A stretch of DNA of 5,706 bases, from contig JBBINX010000108.1 in assembly GCA_037443685.1 (NCBI GenBank), positions 1 to 5,706 of the forward strand, in the 5' to 3' direction. The translations under genes were made by a program, and so were the position numbers. Of this stretch, positions 5,451-5,706 are shown in pieces. Within the stretch, counting starts at the first letter, position 1. Every line of letters begins with the position of its first letter. Origin of the DNA: JAHJRJ01 sp037443685 (GTDB lineage: Bacteria > Bacteroidota > Ignavibacteria > UBA10030 > BY39). The notes beneath the pieces are model-generated. The model did not search any database. It saw only the letters and a program-made list of their open reading frames with translations, and had not been told where the DNA came from.

Positions 5451-5706
5451 TTACATTTGATAGGTTTCGGCAGGGTTTAATACTTTACCCTGATATCCTT
5501 TATCGCTGATTTTTTTTATAAACTCATTTGGGTCGGCTTTGATGACCGGAAAAGTATTGTAATGCATCGGTATAGTGAACTTAGAATTCACTAACTCAAC
5601 CGCTTTCACAGCATCATCAATTCCCATTGTAAAATTATCGCCGATTGGAACAAGCATCAGGTCAACCGGATTCATTTCACCTATAAGTTTCATATCAGAG
5701 AACAAA
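5451..5706 (-). CDS. UPF0173-type metal-dependent hydrolase (metallo-beta-lactamase fold), C-terminal part
   Basis: The reading frame is open to the right edge, so only the last 85 codons are present. The visible start LFSDMKLIGE matches the segment that follows 'GDTG' in this family. It is followed by LMLVPIGDNFTMGIDDAVKAVELV and then IPMHYNTFPVI, where the His is the last metal ligand of the metallo-beta-lactamase fold. The C-terminal KVLNPAETYQM closes the protein. The N-terminal HxHxDH metal site is outside the window. Family members are single-domain predicted Zn/Mn hydrolases of unknown physiological substrate. The gene is read in the same direction as parA with a 19-nt gap and may head or precede the same operon. 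Confidence 0.88.
   Translation of the reverse strand, partial: LFSDMKLIGEMNPVDLMLVPIGDNFTMGIDDAVKAVELVNSKFTIPMHYNTFPVIKADPNEFIKKISDKGYQGKVLNPAETYQM

Larger units (their letters stand above)
794..5706 (-). other. Probable single operon: UPF0173 - parA - parB - ridA - DUF5683 - spmA - four-helix gene - spmB
   Basis: All eight genes share the minus strand. Gaps in order are 19 nt, a 14-nt overlap, 12 nt, 2 nt, 16 nt, 60 nt and 5 nt. No promoter-sized spacer or terminator-like hairpin is visible until after spmB. The only enlarged gap is the 60 nt before the four-helix gene, which is largely heptamer arm plus its ribosome site. That the genes form one transcript is an inference from spacing alone. 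Confidence 0.6.

Overview
The window is AT-rich and compact, and every credible gene is read from the minus strand. The most likely source is an uncultured member of the Bacteroidota/Chlorobi/Ignavibacteria group. The main reason is a DUF5683 protein encoded just downstream of chromosomal parA-parB, which is a typical arrangement in that lineage. Shine-Dalgarno sites are present but uneven and one start is TTG. The exact taxon is an inference.

Read in the direction of transcription (high to low coordinates), the layout is: the 3' end of a UPF0173-type metal-dependent hydrolase (5451-5706); parA/soj from a TTG start (4628-5431); parB/spo0J overlapping parA by 14 nt (3718-4641); ridA (3316-3705); a DUF5683 membrane-associated protein (2753-3313); spmA (1780-2736); a small four-helix-bundle (23S rRNA IVP/S23 family) gene (1345-1719); spmB (794-1339); a spacer of about 108 bp with a weak possible promoter; and the 5' part of a proline dehydrogenase gene running off the left edge (1-685). 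Gaps from 5706 down to 794 are small or negative, so this stretch is probably one transcription unit. It combines chromosome segregation (ParAB), imine/enamine detoxification (RidA) and a two-part Gate-domain membrane system (SpmA/SpmB). No intergenic stretch is longer than 108 bp apart from the candidate inserted element described next.

The outstanding feature is at the spmA-spmB junction. These two genes are normally adjacent, but here a cassette of about 467 bp (1334-1800) separates them. It consists of the four-helix-bundle gene, with its own strong ribosome binding site, between two 35-bp arms. Each arm is five tandem degenerate heptamers (consensus roughly G-A/G-G-C/T-N-N-A), and the arms are in inverted orientation. 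On the transcript they can form an imperfect stem of about 28 bp enclosing the small gene, which recalls the stem-bounded intervening sequences that carry IVP genes in 23S rRNA. The arms are also coding: one supplies the last residues and stop codon of SpmA, and the other supplies the tail and stop of the four-helix protein and the start codon of spmB. I interpret this as a small, possibly mobile, IVP-type element inserted with little damage into a protein operon. Insertion and mobility are inferences from this single sequence.
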